A stretch of DNA of 64,000 nt from an uncultured Bacteroides sp. Lineage in GTDB: Bacteria; Bacteroidota; Bacteroidia; Bacteroidales; Bacteroidaceae. The stretch spans positions 1 to 64,000 of the forward strand of contig CAMAFR010000003.1 of assembly GCA_945833835.1 (NCBI GenBank), written 5' to 3'. Below the pieces are notes generated by a model that was not told where the DNA came from, made no database searches, and saw only the letters and a list, made by a program, of their open reading frames with translations. The position numbers were made by a program, and so were the translations under genes. Below, in pieces: positions 9,444 to 19,311 of the stretch (position 1 is its first letter; each line of letters opens with the position of its first letter).

Positions 9444-9879
9444 TGTTGTCTATGTGGGGATTGGTAATCACAATCGAGTCAATCAAGTGACGGGTGGTCT
9501 GCACCGCCCGCACCTCGTGGAACATCATCGAGCCGCAGTCGATGTTCATAAAGTGGGGGATATTGCGGTGGGTCACCGTGATGGTGTCTGTCGTCTGGTC
9601 GGGATAGACCAGGATGAACCGGGTCTGGTCGGCATAGCTCAACGGCAGACTGAAGCTTTGCGCATTGGCCTGCTTGTTGACAATGGTGTCTTTGCCGCCG
9701 GCCTCTGTCTCACCGATGACACTCACCGCCGAGGTAAAGGACACGTTGCGCCCGTTGGCGTCCTTCAAGTTGAAACAGGCATACGACAGGGCGTTGGGCG
9801 GACAGTTCTCCACCTCACACGACGGAACCAGCAACAGGGCCGCCACCGCCACACCTCCTGAAAACAACAACCGTCTCAT
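9397..9879 (-). CDS. DUF6452 family lipoprotein
   Basis: 'LLLVPSCEVENCPPNALSYACFNLKD'; overlaps the downstream DUF6048 gene by 47 nt. Confidence 0.75.
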   Translation of the reverse strand: MRRLLFSGGVAVAALLLVPSCEVENCPPNALSYACFNLKDANGRNVSFTSAVSVIGETEAGGKDTIVNKQANAQSFSLPLSYADQTRFILVYPDQTTDTITVTHRNIPHFMNIDCGSMMFHEVRAVQTTRHLIDSIVITNPHIDNNEKENFQIYFPAVAD

Positions 9880-9882
9880 GAA

Positions 9883-10833
9883 TCAGAGCTCTTTTTCTAT
9901 TTGGTACTTGTTGCGCTCCGGCGAATTACGCGCAATCAGTTCTCCTAAGAAACCGGCCAGGAACAGCTGTGTGCCGATGACCATCGTGGTCAGCGCCAAA
10001 TAGAAATAGGGATTGTCCGTCACCAACCGGTACGGGTTGCCCGCATACATGTCGTAGAGCTTCATGCCGCCCACGGCCATCACTGCCAGAAAACCGAACA
10101 GAAACATCAGGGAGCCCAGGAACCCGAAGATATGCATCGGCTTGACACCGAAAGTGGACAGGAACCACAAGGTCAGCAAATCCAGATAGCCGTTGACGAA
10201 ACGGTTCAACCCGAACTTGGTCTTGCCGTACTTGCGTGCCTGGTGGTGTACCACCTTCTCGCCAATGCGGGTGAAGCCCGCGTTCTTGGCCAGGTAGGGG
10301 ATGTAGCGGTGCATCTCGCCATACACCTCAATATTCTTCACCACCTCGCGGCGATAGGCTTTCAGCCCGCAATTGAAATCGTGCAGGTTGTGGATGCCCG
10401 ACACAGCACGTGCCGTGGCATTGAACAGCTTGGTGGGAATGGTCTTCGACAACGGGTCGTAACGCTTCTGCTTCCACCCCGACACCAGGTCGTATCCTTC
10501 ATACATCACCATGCTGAACAGTTGCGGAATCTCGTCGGGGCTGTCCTGCAAGTCGGCATCCATTGTAATGACCACATCGCCCTCGGCACGCTCGAAGCCA
10601 CAATACAGGGCCGGCGACTTGCCGTAGTTGCGACGGAACTTCACTCCCCTCACCTCGGGATGGGCGGCCTTCAGCTCCTCAATCACCTGCCAGGAGCGGT
10701 CGGTGCTGCCGTCGTTCACAAATATCACCTCGTAAGTGAAATGATAGTCCTTCATCACTCTGTCTATCCAAGCCAGCAGTTCGGGCAAGGATTCTTCTTC
10801 ATTATATAAAGGTATGACTACTGATATGTCCAT
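9883..10833 (-). CDS. Glycosyltransferase family 2 (DPM1/ArnC-like) with two C-terminal TM helices
   Basis: 'DISVVIPLYNEEESLPELLAWID', 'DADLQDSPDEIPQL', 'NFNCGLKAYRREV'-like context. Confidence 0.93.
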   Translation of the reverse strand: MDISVVIPLYNEEESLPELLAWIDRVMKDYHFTYEVIFVNDGSTDRSWQVIEELKAAHPEVRGVKFRRNYGKSPALYCGFERAEGDVVITMDADLQDSPDEIPQLFSMVMYEGYDLVSGWKQKRYDPLSKTIPTKLFNATARAVSGIHNLHDFNCGLKAYRREVVKNIEVYGEMHRYIPYLAKNAGFTRIGEKVVHHQARKYGKTKFGLNRFVNGYLDLLTLWFLSTFGVKPMHIFGFLGSLMFLFGFLAVMAVGGMKLYDMYAGNPYRLVTDNPYFYLALTTMVIGTQLFLAGFLGELIARNSPERNKYQIEKEL

Positions 10834-10856
10834 GTGGGTTGATATATTTTATAGGT

Positions 10857-11378
10857 TCATTTTCTCACCAGCCATGCCGTCAGCAGGGCAATCGGTGTAC
10901 AATAGAAAACATTCTGCCAAGCCAGCCAGAAGGTCTTCTGGAGGGCACTCCATGCGGCCACTTCCTCGAACACCTTGACAGACTGTTCGATGAGCTCCAG
11001 CATCTCTCCTTGCGCCACCTCCTGCGCCAGCCTTAACTGAGCCTCATAGGCACCCGCCAGAAAGCCGTTGTCCAGGTAACGGAAATACAGATAGTGCCCC
11101 AAGAATGTGAGCATCATGGCGGCAATGTACATGAGCCACTGGAACAGGAATCCCCGTCCGAATCCCAGCTTTCCCCCGCAGTAACGGTCCCGGTACTGTT
11201 TGACATAGGTATAGCCCAGGAAAGGCACCGCCAACGTGCAGACGATGAAAAGCAGGTGCAGGAAAGGCACCTGAAATCCCAGCGGTATCAGCGTGAACTT
11301 GAGAATCCAGTACAGCCCCATATAGGTGCCATAGCGCAAAGCGGCTTCCTGAAGTGTGGTCGGTTTGTTGGTTGTCAT
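10857..11378 (-). CDS. DUF4199 family membrane protein
   Basis: Four-TM profile, position next to GT2, similarity to DUF4199 proteins from memory. Confidence 0.7.
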   Translation of the reverse strand: MTTNKPTTLQEAALRYGTYMGLYWILKFTLIPLGFQVPFLHLLFIVCTLAVPFLGYTYVKQYRDRYCGGKLGFGRGFLFQWLMYIAAMMLTFLGHYLYFRYLDNGFLAGAYEAQLRLAQEVAQGEMLELIEQSVKVFEEVAAWSALQKTFWLAWQNVFYCTPIALLTAWLVRK

Positions 11379-11502
11379 CGGCAAAGTAGCTTCTTACTGT
11401 TAAGATTCGGCAAAAGTACATTTTTTATCCCTATAAAAGCGTATCATCGGTCTTAAAAAACGCATTCTACAACAACAAATTGCATTTTTTTTGCATGAGG
11501 CC

Positions 11503-11532
11503 TTGCAGAATCAAAAATAATGCCTACCTTTG
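11503..11532 (+). promoter_or_regulatory. Bacteroidetes-type promoter upstream of tRNA-Thr
   Basis: TTG (11503-11505), 19-nt spacer, TACCTTTG (11525-11532), matching the TTG/TAnnTTTG consensus. Confidence 0.7.
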
Positions 11533-11652
11533 CACCCGCAAACAAGAAACACGGGTAAGTCCCATACGGCCAGCTCCCTTCGAATCCTCCAGGGCTTGAT
11601 CGCAGCAAAGGTAGTTGGTTGTAGCGGCGCGATATGGTCAGCTTACCCACCC

Positions 11653-11726
11653 GCCTCTTTAGCTCAGTTGGCCAGAGCACGTGATTTGTAATCTCGGGGT
11701 CGTTGGTTCGAATCCGACAAGAGGCT
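11653..11726 (+). tRNA. tRNA-Thr (anticodon TGT)
   Basis: Acceptor GCCTCTT/AAGAGGC, D-arm GCTC/GAGC, anticodon loop TTTGTAA, T-arm GTTGG-TTCGAAT-CCGAC. Confidence 0.93.
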
Positions 11727-11727
11727 C

Positions 11728-11765
11728 AAAAAAAAGGATATACTTTCAGGGTATATCCTTTTTTT
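11728..11765 (+). terminator. Rho-independent terminator after tRNA-Thr
   Basis: 15-bp stem AAAAAAAGGATATAC/GTATATCCTTTTTTT around a 7-nt loop. Confidence 0.85.
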
Positions 11766-11784
11766 GTGTGGTGTCAGCCCGCCG

Positions 11785-12369
11785 TCATCTTCCGGCCTGC
11801 TGTTGCGGATGCGGTGCAGGCAACGGACAACCTACCGGTTTCCCTGCACGTCTGTCAGGACAGGCTTGGGGCCGCTTGCCTTTGTCACGGCCTTCCTGGG
11901 GCGAGAAGATCATTTCCAACTGACGTGCGGTGAGGAACTTCGAGAAACGGTCGAGGTACTTCTCTTGTGTATCGGCCAGCAGACGACGTATCTGGATGCG
12001 GTGCTTCAACTGCTGACGGATTGCATCGTCAGAAAGCACCTCTTTTTGAGCCGGTTGACCAGATGCGATGGCCTTCTTCCCGGGACAATCCTTCCGGCAG
12101 TCGTTCAGTGCCCGGAGGTATTCCGTATAGAGCGGGACAAACTTGGCGGCGGCAGCCTCATCGAGCAGCAGACGACGCTGCATTTTCTGCACCCGTTGTT
12201 CGATACGTTGTTCGTCAGTAAGAGGTTTCCGCTCAGGACGTGCAGGCCGTCCCGCCTGAGAGACGCTCTCGGTGCCGGCACCCGCCGCGTAGCGGTTCTG
12301 TGCAAATGCCGTATTCATACTCAGCGTGACAGCCATCAGGGCTACGGTCAAAAATGGGATTGTTTTCAT
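11785..12369 (-). CDS. Periplasmic Spy/CpxP-like hypothetical protein
   Basis: Signal peptide MKTIPFLTVALMAVTLSMNTAFAQ; Lys/Arg/Gln-rich helical, 'LTDEQRIEQRVQKMQRRL...LTARQLEMIF'. Confidence 0.65.
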   Translation of the reverse strand: MKTIPFLTVALMAVTLSMNTAFAQNRYAAGAGTESVSQAGRPARPERKPLTDEQRIEQRVQKMQRRLLLDEAAAAKFVPLYTEYLRALNDCRKDCPGKKAIASGQPAQKEVLSDDAIRQQLKHRIQIRRLLADTQEKYLDRFSKFLTARQLEMIFSPQEGRDKGKRPQACPDRRAGKPVGCPLPAPHPQQQAGR

Positions 12370-12553
12370 GTTCTTTTTCCTTTTGTTGGTGGTAAAAACG
12401 GAGCCTGTTCGGGAGGCTCCAGACCCGTTTGCGTTGCTTGTACAAGTTTATGGGTTAGAGTGTTGCAAAGGGTCTTGGTTTAACACAAAAGGAGAGATTT
12501 AACATAATAGATGAATGGATAGTAGATTTTCACATACCGGGCAACGGGAAAAC

Positions 12554-12604
12554 AAAAAAAGGTGGTCAGAACGAACGGCAATACTGACATTCGTTCTGAC
12601 CACC
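12554..12604 (-). terminator. Rho-independent terminator of the RND/LpxA-like operon
   Basis: 15-bp perfect stem GGTGGTCAGAACGAA/TTCGTTCTGACCACC (12561-12575/12590-12604), T7 on the minus strand. Confidence 0.85.
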
Positions 12605-12641
12605 CTCTCCCGACAGTGGCGACAGGTCCGGCACTGCCGGT

Positions 12642-13409
12642 TTAATGGATAATGCCCAGACGGGAAGACTCTACAAACGAGAGGATATGCTCAATCTCCG
12701 GCCCATAGGGAATCTGCTCACGGATGCGGATAAGGGCATCGTGCTGGGAAGTATTCGCCTTGTAGAGAATGCGATAGGCTTGTGCAATGTGCTTGATGAT
12801 GGTTTCAGAGAAGTTCACTTTCTCCAACACCATCGTATTGATGCTGTAGAACTCGATGGGGTCGTGTGCCGCCACGATGTAAGGAGGAATATCCTTGGTG
12901 AAACGGCAACCGCTCTGCACCACGGAGTACGTGCCCAGACGGGTGTTGCCCAGCATCAGGACATTCGACGTGAGGATGGCGCAATCTTCGATACGGCAGT
13001 TGCCCGACACCTGCGAGCCGTTGCCGATAATGCAATGGTTGCCTACCTCCACATCGTGGGACAGGCGTGCGCCGGTCATCACGAAGTTGCCGTTGCCCAC
13101 CACGGTGGCATGGCCGGCATGGGTGCCACGAATCAGGATGGCATTCTCACGGATGACATTGTCGTCACCCACCACACACAGGGTCTCCTCACCGGTAAAG
13201 GCAAAATCCTGAGGAACCGCCGACACGACGGCTCCCTGGTACACCTTGTTACGCTTGCCCAGGCGCGCACCGCTCATGATGCTGGCATAAGGCATAATCT
13301 CACAATCATCGCCTATCTCCACGTTCTTGTCTATATAGGCGAACGGATGAATCGTCACATTTTTGCCAATCTTGGCAGACGAGTCAACGTATGCTAACGG
13401 ACTAATCAT
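12642..13409 (-). CDS. LpxA-like left-handed beta-helix acyltransferase (divergent paralogue)
   Basis: Hexapeptide repeats collinear with LpxA ('RENAILIRGTHAG', 'ARLSHDVEVGNHCIIGNG', 'DIPPYIVAAHDP', 'AYRILYKANTS'). Start at MISPLAYVD. Confidence 0.88.
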   Translation of the reverse strand: MISPLAYVDSSAKIGKNVTIHPFAYIDKNVEIGDDCEIMPYASIMSGARLGKRNKVYQGAVVSAVPQDFAFTGEETLCVVGDDNVIRENAILIRGTHAGHATVVGNGNFVMTGARLSHDVEVGNHCIIGNGSQVSGNCRIEDCAILTSNVLMLGNTRLGTYSVVQSGCRFTKDIPPYIVAAHDPIEFYSINTMVLEKVNFSETIIKHIAQAYRILYKANTSQHDALIRIREQIPYGPEIEHILSFVESSRLGIIH

Positions 13410-13432
13410 AGCTGTTGTCTTTAATGGGGTTA

Positions 13433-14827
13433 TCAATCTCGTCCTCCTCCCACTGCGCTATACAGGTTGATGACAGCCTGCATACGCTGGAAGTTATCGG
13501 CCACTTCACTCAGCTGTGCGCTCAGATGGTTCTGCTGGGCGGTCAGCACTTCCAGATAGGTGGCCTGTCCGCTCTGGAACAACGCGCGGGTATAGGTCAC
13601 GGCCTTCGCCAGCTGGTCTACCCGGCCCCGGTCTTCCACCAGTTTGTTGTTCTGGGTGTCAAACAGGAACAGCGCGTCGCTCACTTCCTTGCCAGCCGTG
13701 AGGATGGCGTGATGATAGGCCATACGGGCGATTTCCTCCTCTGCCTTCGACACCTTCAGGTTCGTCACCAGCTTGCCCTTGTTGAAGATGGGCTGTGTGA
13801 GTGAGGCCAACGCCTGCAGCATGAACACACCAGGATTGGCCACGGTCACGCCGGAACCATTGGTCCAGCCGGCGGTACCGGTGAGCGTAATGCCGGGATA
13901 GAAAGCCGCACGGGCCTGATTGGTCGTATAATAGGCACGGGCCAAGGTCATCTCGGCGATTTTCACATCCGGACGGTTCTCCAGCAACTGCAAGGGTACA
14001 CCGGCCAGCAGACGGTCGGGCATCACTTGTTCGTCAAGGGTAGAACGGTCTATGGCCTGCGGGGCTTTGGTCAGCAGCACAGACAAGGCGTTTTCCGTTT
14101 CGCGCACCTGGCGTTTCAGGTCCATGAGCGCGGCATCCACCTGATGGGCGGCCGCCCGCATCTGCACGACAGCAGCCTCAGTCGTCATACCGGCCACTTT
14201 CATCGCCTCCATCGTGCGCACGTTTTCCTTGAAGATGGCCGAGGTCTCGGTAGAGATGGCCACCTGGCGGTCCAACATCAGCAACGAGTAGTAGCAGTTG
14301 GCAATGGCGCAGATGATGCCCGAACGGGTAGCCTGCTGGGCATACTGGCTCTGCTGGTAGGCAGCCTGCTGTCCGCGCTTGCTGTTGAGGATTTTGCCGA
14401 ACAGGTCTATCTCCCAACTGGCGACAGCCGGCAAGGTATAGGCCTTGACGTAGCTGCCCCCGTCCATACTGGTGGTGGTTCCTTGCGGAGCCAGGTTGAG
14501 GGACGGCAGATACGACAACTTGGCGGACGTGAGCATCCATTTGGCCTCTTTCACACGCAAGGCGGCCGACTGCACATCCACATTGTTGGCCAGCCCTTCT
14601 TCTATCAAGGCCTGCAGCTTGGCATCGCGGAACACCTCTTTCCACGACAGGTTCCCCATGTTGGCGGTGTCAGCCTTCAGAGTTCCGGTCGCCGATGCCG
14701 GATCACGGAAGACATCGGCTATTTCCTCCTCCATCCCTTCGGGACGTTCGTATGACTTGTAGATGTGGCAGCTGCTCATCATGGCAGCCACACACATCAT
14801 TCCTATTATCTGTTTCTTCATGTTCAT
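13433..14827 (-). CDS. RND efflux outer-membrane factor (OprM/TolC family lipoprotein)
   Basis: Lipoprotein signal 'MCVAAMMSSCHIYKSY'; 'ASWEIDLFGKILNSKRGQQAAYQQSQ', 'RPDVKIAEMTLARAYYTTNQARAAFYPGITLTGTAGW'. Confidence 0.95.
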   Translation of the reverse strand: MNMKKQIIGMMCVAAMMSSCHIYKSYERPEGMEEEIADVFRDPASATGTLKADTANMGNLSWKEVFRDAKLQALIEEGLANNVDVQSAALRVKEAKWMLTSAKLSYLPSLNLAPQGTTTSMDGGSYVKAYTLPAVASWEIDLFGKILNSKRGQQAAYQQSQYAQQATRSGIICAIANCYYSLLMLDRQVAISTETSAIFKENVRTMEAMKVAGMTTEAAVVQMRAAAHQVDAALMDLKRQVRETENALSVLLTKAPQAIDRSTLDEQVMPDRLLAGVPLQLLENRPDVKIAEMTLARAYYTTNQARAAFYPGITLTGTAGWTNGSGVTVANPGVFMLQALASLTQPIFNKGKLVTNLKVSKAEEEIARMAYHHAILTAGKEVSDALFLFDTQNNKLVEDRGRVDQLAKAVTYTRALFQSGQATYLEVLTAQQNHLSAQLSEVADNFQRMQAVINLYSAVGGGRD

Positions 14828-17800
14828 TAATTTTTAGGCGAATATTGTTCAAGCTCCGATTCCATCTCGCTTTCGTCCAGGCTGTCCCATTCGATGGGCT
14901 TCACTTTCTCTTGCAGCCACTGGAACACCACGAACAGCACCGGTACGAGGAATATCTGGAAAATCATACCAATCAACATACCGCCAATGGCCGACGCACC
15001 CAGCGTACGGTTACCGTGCGCACCGACACCCATGGCCAGCATCAACGGGATCAGACCGACAATCATGGCCAACGAGGTCATCAGGATAGGACGCAGACGG
15101 GCAGCGGCTCCCAGCACGGCGGCCCAAGAGATGCTCATGCCCTGCTTGCGGCGGTCAAGGGCGAACTCAACAATCAGGATGGCGTTCTTCGCCAACAGAC
15201 CCATCAACATGATCAAGGCAATCTGCATGTAGATGTCGTTCGACATGGAGCCCAGAATCAGTTTCAGGGCAGGGATGCTGCCCAAGGCGGCAAAGCCATT
15301 GACGAAGAGGAAGCTGCCCAACAGACCGAACGGAACAGAGAGCAACACGGCCAGCGGCAGGATGTAGCTTTCATACTGTGCGCTCAGCAAGAGGTAGACA
15401 AACACGAAGCAGAGCACGAAAATCAATCCGGTGGTGCTGCCGCTGGTCTCGGCCTCCTCACGCGCCATACCACCCAGTTCGTAACCGAAACCGGCCGGAA
15501 GATTCTGCTTAGCCACCTCGGATATGGCCTGCAGAGCCTGACCGGAAGTGTAACCGGAGGCAGGGGCCACCATCACCTTCATAGAGGTGAACAGGTTGAA
15601 ACGGCTGATGTTGTCGGGACCGTATATCTTGCGGATGGACACATACTGCTCGATGGGAGCCATCTCGCCGTTGCGGTTGCGCACCTTGATGCCCTTGAGC
15701 GACTCCAGGTTGGCACGGGCTTCGGGGTCGGCCTGAACCATCACACGATACATCTTACCGAAACGGTTGAAGTTGGAGGCATACAGACCGCCGTAATATC
15801 CCTGCATGGTAGAGAGGATGTCACTCGGACTGATGCCGGCACGCTTGCACGCCGCCGCATCGATGTCAATCATGTACTGCGGGAAGTTGGGGTTGAACGA
15901 CGTCTGGGCCGAATTGATTTCGGGACGTGCCTTCAAGGCCGCGATGTAATTGTTCACCACGCTGAAGAACTTCTCCAGATCACCGCCGGTCTTGTCTTGC
16001 ATGTTCAGCTCGATGTCGCTCGATGCCGAGTAACCCGGAATCATCGGCGGCGCGAAGAAGAGCACCTGGGCCTCCTTGATGACTTTCTGCGCCCGCAGGA
16101 ACAGCGAGATGTACACCACGTCCGAGTTCTGCATCATGGAACGTTCTTCCCACGGCTTCAGCTTGATGATGAACGAGCCGTAAGACGGACCCTTACCGCC
16201 GATGAAGCTGAATCCCTGGATCATGGTGCGCGACTCGATGGCCGGGTCGGCGGCAATCAGGCTGTCCACACGCGCCAAGGTCTTGGCGGCCTGGGCCTGC
16301 GACGTGCCCGGAGGCAAGGTCACCGTACCCATGATAGAACCGGTATCCTCATTGGGCACCATACCGGTCGGGGTGGTGTTCATGAAGAAGACCAGCAGGA
16401 CGATAGAGGCGCCCACCAGTCCGAAGGACAGCCATTTCTTGTGGATAAAGAACACCACGCGTTTCTTGTAGCTCTTCAGCACCGTGTCGTAGGCGGCGTT
16501 GAACGAGGCGTGGAAACGATCCACCAGCGAGAGTTTCTTCTCCTTGCCGTGCCCGTCCAGCGAATGGGGCTTCAGGAACAGGGCGCACAAGGCCGGCGAG
16601 AGGGTCAAGGCATTCAAGGCGGAGAAGCCGATGGACACGGCCATCGTGATACCGAACTGGCGATAGAACGTACCGGCCGTACCGCTCATGAAGCTCACGG
16701 GGATGAACACAGACATCATGACCAGCGTGATGGAGACAATGGCGCCGCCCAACTCGCTCATGGCGTCGATAGACGCTTCACGAGAGGACTTGTAGCCCTG
16801 GTCCAGCTTGGCGTGGACACCCTCTACCACCACAATGGCATCGTCCACCACAATGGCAATGGCCAGCACCATGGCCGACAGCGTCAGCAGGTTCACACTG
16901 AAGCCGATGAGCTTCAGCACAAAGAAAGTGGCGATCAGCGCCACGGGGATGGCAATGGCAGGAATCAGTGTGGAGCGCATGTCCTGCAAGAAGACATACA
17001 CCACGATGAACACCAGCACGAAGGCCTCGAACAGCGTGTGGATAACCTCGTTGATAGAGGCGTAAAGGAAGTCGTTGGCATTCAGTGACACATTGACCTT
17101 CAAGCCCGAAGGCAGCGTTTCCTGAGCCTCGTCGAGCAGCTTCTGGATGTCGTTGATGGTTTCGGTGGCATTGGATCCGGCCATCTGGTAAACCACGCAG
17201 GTCACTGCCTCATGGCCGTTCACCCGGTTGCCCAGCGAGTAATCCAGACGTCCCATCTCGATGGTGGCGATGTCTTTCAGGTGCAGCACCGAACCGTCGG
17301 CCAACGATTTGATGACGATGTTCTCAAATTCTTCGGGCTGTTGCAGACGTCCTTTATAGCGGATGGTGTACTGGAACGTCAGGTCCGAGCGTTCGCCGAA
17401 CTGCCCCGGAGCGGCCTCGACATTCTGTTCGGCCAAGGCCGCCGACACGTCGGACGGCACCAGCTTGTACTGGGCCATCACGTCCGGCTTCAGCCAGATA
17501 CGCATGGAGTAGTCCTGGCCAAACACGTTGGCGTCGCCCACACCGCGCACACGCTGGATGAGCGGCACCAGGTTGATCTTGGCATAGTTTTCGATGAATT
17601 CGATACCGTAGCTGTCCGTCTCATCATAGATGGAAAACACCACGAGCATGGAGTTCTGTCGTTTTTGGGTGGTCACACCCACTTTGGTGACTTCGGCCGG
17701 CAGCAGACCTTGTGCCTTCGACACACGGTTCTGCACGTTCACGGCCGCCATGTCCGGGTCCGTGCCCTGCTTGAAGTAAATATCGATGCTGGCCGAACCG

Positions 17801-18057
17801 TTGTTGGAGGCGGTAGACTGCATGTACATCATGTTTTCCACCCCGTTGATTTGGTCTTCCAGCGGAGCCACCACCGAGTTGAGCACGGTGGACGCGCTCG
17901 CACCGGTATAAGTGGCGCTCACCTGCACCGTAGGGGGCGCGATGTCCGGATACTGTGTGACCGGCATGGTGGCCAGTCCGATGGCTCCCAGGATGACCAT
18001 GAGGATGGAAATCACGGTCGAGAGCACCGGACGGTTAATGAATTTATCTAATTTCAT
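14827..18057 (-). CDS. HAE1-type RND efflux permease (AcrB-like)
   Basis: 'MKLDKFINRPVLSTVISILMVILGAIGLATMPVTQYPDIAPPTVQVSATYTGASA', 'AIAIVVDDAIVVVEGVHAKLDQG', 'GLLAKNAILIVEFALDRRKQGMS'. Confidence 0.98.
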   Translation of the reverse strand: MKLDKFINRPVLSTVISILMVILGAIGLATMPVTQYPDIAPPTVQVSATYTGASASTVLNSVVAPLEDQINGVENMMYMQSTASNNGSASIDIYFKQGTDPDMAAVNVQNRVSKAQGLLPAEVTKVGVTTQKRQNSMLVVFSIYDETDSYGIEFIENYAKINLVPLIQRVRGVGDANVFGQDYSMRIWLKPDVMAQYKLVPSDVSAALAEQNVEAAPGQFGERSDLTFQYTIRYKGRLQQPEEFENIVIKSLADGSVLHLKDIATIEMGRLDYSLGNRVNGHEAVTCVVYQMAGSNATETINDIQKLLDEAQETLPSGLKVNVSLNANDFLYASINEVIHTLFEAFVLVFIVVYVFLQDMRSTLIPAIAIPVALIATFFVLKLIGFSVNLLTLSAMVLAIAIVVDDAIVVVEGVHAKLDQGYKSSREASIDAMSELGGAIVSITLVMMSVFIPVSFMSGTAGTFYRQFGITMAVSIGFSALNALTLSPALCALFLKPHSLDGHGKEKKLSLVDRFHASFNAAYDTVLKSYKKRVVFFIHKKWLSFGLVGASIVLLVFFMNTTPTGMVPNEDTGSIMGTVTLPPGTSQAQAAKTLARVDSLIAADPAIESRTMIQGFSFIGGKGPSYGSFIIKLKPWEERSMMQNSDVVYISLFLRAQKVIKEAQVLFFAPPMIPGYSASSDIELNMQDKTGGDLEKFFSVVNNYIAALKARPEINSAQTSFNPNFPQYMIDIDAAACKRAGISPSDILSTMQGYYGGLYASNFNRFGKMYRVMVQADPEARANLESLKGIKVRNRNGEMAPIEQYVSIRKIYGPDNISRFNLFTSMKVMVAPASGYTSGQALQAISEVAKQNLPAGFGYELGGMAREEAETSGSTTGLIFVLCFVFVYLLLSAQYESYILPLAVLLSVPFGLLGSFLFVNGFAALGSIPALKLILGSMSNDIYMQIALIMLMGLLAKNAILIVEFALDRRKQGMSISWAAVLGAAARLRPILMTSLAMIVGLIPLMLAMGVGAHGNRTLGASAIGGMLIGMIFQIFLVPVLFVVFQWLQEKVKPIEWDSLDESEMESELEQYSPKN

Positions 18058-18108
18058 AGACGATGTTTTTTTAGGAGTATTCTTACTGTTGGTTCGTAAT
18101 GGGGCGAC

Positions 18109-19311
18109 TTATTGGAAAGCCGTCGCCAGATTGCCCTCGCTTTGATCTTTCAACGCCTGCTGGTACTTGGCTTCCTTTTCGGCAGGCGTAATCGGAGTAA
18201 TGGCCTGTCCGTCTTTGAGCGACTGCACTCCCTCCACCACAATCTTGTCACCGGCCTTCAGTCCTCCGGTCACGATATAACGATGGCCGTCATCCAGCGG
18301 AGACACTTTGATTTCCGTGTATTTCACGGTGTTGTCCGCCTGCAGCACATACACGAACTTCTTGTCCTGGATGTCTACGGTTGCGCTTTGCGGGATGAGG
18401 ATAACATTGTCGATGCTGTAAGGGAAGACCACGTTGGCCATGCCCCCGCTGCGCAGGATGTTCTGCTTGTTGGGGAAGACGGCACGCATGCTTACCGACC
18501 CGGTCGTCTGGTCAATCACCCCACTCACAGCGTCAATCTTTCCCTCTTCGGCATACAGCGAACCGTCGGCCAGCTGCAATTTCACGGCCGGCATCTTCTC
18601 CAGTTGCTCCTTGAGAGTGCCTCCGGCACGGGTCAGCTCCAGTAGTTGCTTTTCCGTCATCGAGAAATAAACATACATGTCGGCAATCTGCGACACCGTG
18701 GTCAGTGCCTGGGCCGAAGGGCCTACCAACGCCCCTACCCGATAGGGAAACGTACCGACCACGCCGTCTGACGGGCTGGTCACGGTGCAGAAGCCCAGGT
18801 TCTGCTTGGCCGACGCAAAAGCCGCCTTGGCCTGCGCCAACGCTGCCTTGGCCGAGAGCGTATTGTTGATGGCCGTACGGTATTCAAAGTCGCTGATAAT
18901 CTGCTGTTCGTGCAACATCTTCTTATTGGCTTCGGTCTCACTGACTGTCTTCAGGCTAGCTTCGGCCGACTTGACCATGGCTTCGGCCTGATCGTAGGCG
19001 GCCTTGTACTGGGTAGGATCAATCTGGAATAAGGCCTGTCCGCGACGCACCGTCGCCCCCTCGTCTACACACAGCTTTACAATAAAGCCAGATACTTGCG
19101 GATGAATCTCAATATCCTGCACACCCTTGATGGTAGCCGGATACTGTTCGGTCTGGAGGCTGTTCGTCACCGACACCGCCTCAACGGCAAACTGATCGTC
19201 ACCCAACTTCATACCGCCCTGGCCTCCGCCACAGGCAGTCAACACCGCGAGCCCACATGCGACTAAAGCCACCCGGTGAGAAGAAAAACTTCTGTTCTTA
19301 TTCATATTCAT
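18109..19311 (-). CDS. RND efflux periplasmic adaptor (AcrA-like lipoprotein)
   Basis: Lipobox 'LTAC'; 'IEIHPQVSGFIVKLCVDEGATVRRGQALFQIDPTQYKAAYDQAEA'. Confidence 0.96.
   Translation of the reverse strand: MNMNKNRSFSSHRVALVACGLAVLTACGGGQGGMKLGDDQFAVEAVSVTNSLQTEQYPATIKGVQDIEIHPQVSGFIVKLCVDEGATVRRGQALFQIDPTQYKAAYDQAEAMVKSAEASLKTVSETEANKKMLHEQQIISDFEYRTAINNTLSAKAALAQAKAAFASAKQNLGFCTVTSPSDGVVGTFPYRVGALVGPSAQALTTVSQIADMYVYFSMTEKQLLELTRAGGTLKEQLEKMPAVKLQLADGSLYAEEGKIDAVSGVIDQTTGSVSMRAVFPNKQNILRSGGMANVVFPYSIDNVILIPQSATVDIQDKKFVYVLQADNTVKYTEIKVSPLDDGHRYIVTGGLKAGDKIVVEGVQSLKDGQAITPITPAEKEAKYQQALKDQSEGNLATAFQ

Noticed and set aside
11540-11650. Possible second tRNA or tRNA fragment ('TTCGAATCC') upstream of tRNA-Thr
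   Set aside because: T-loop-like string is not flanked by a pairing stem and no acceptor/anticodon arms can be drawn
14695-17088. 797-aa plus-strand ORF rich in His/Gln/Arg
   Set aside because: Antisense shadow of the AcrB-like permease gene; composition typical of reverse-frame translation of GC-rich coding sequence
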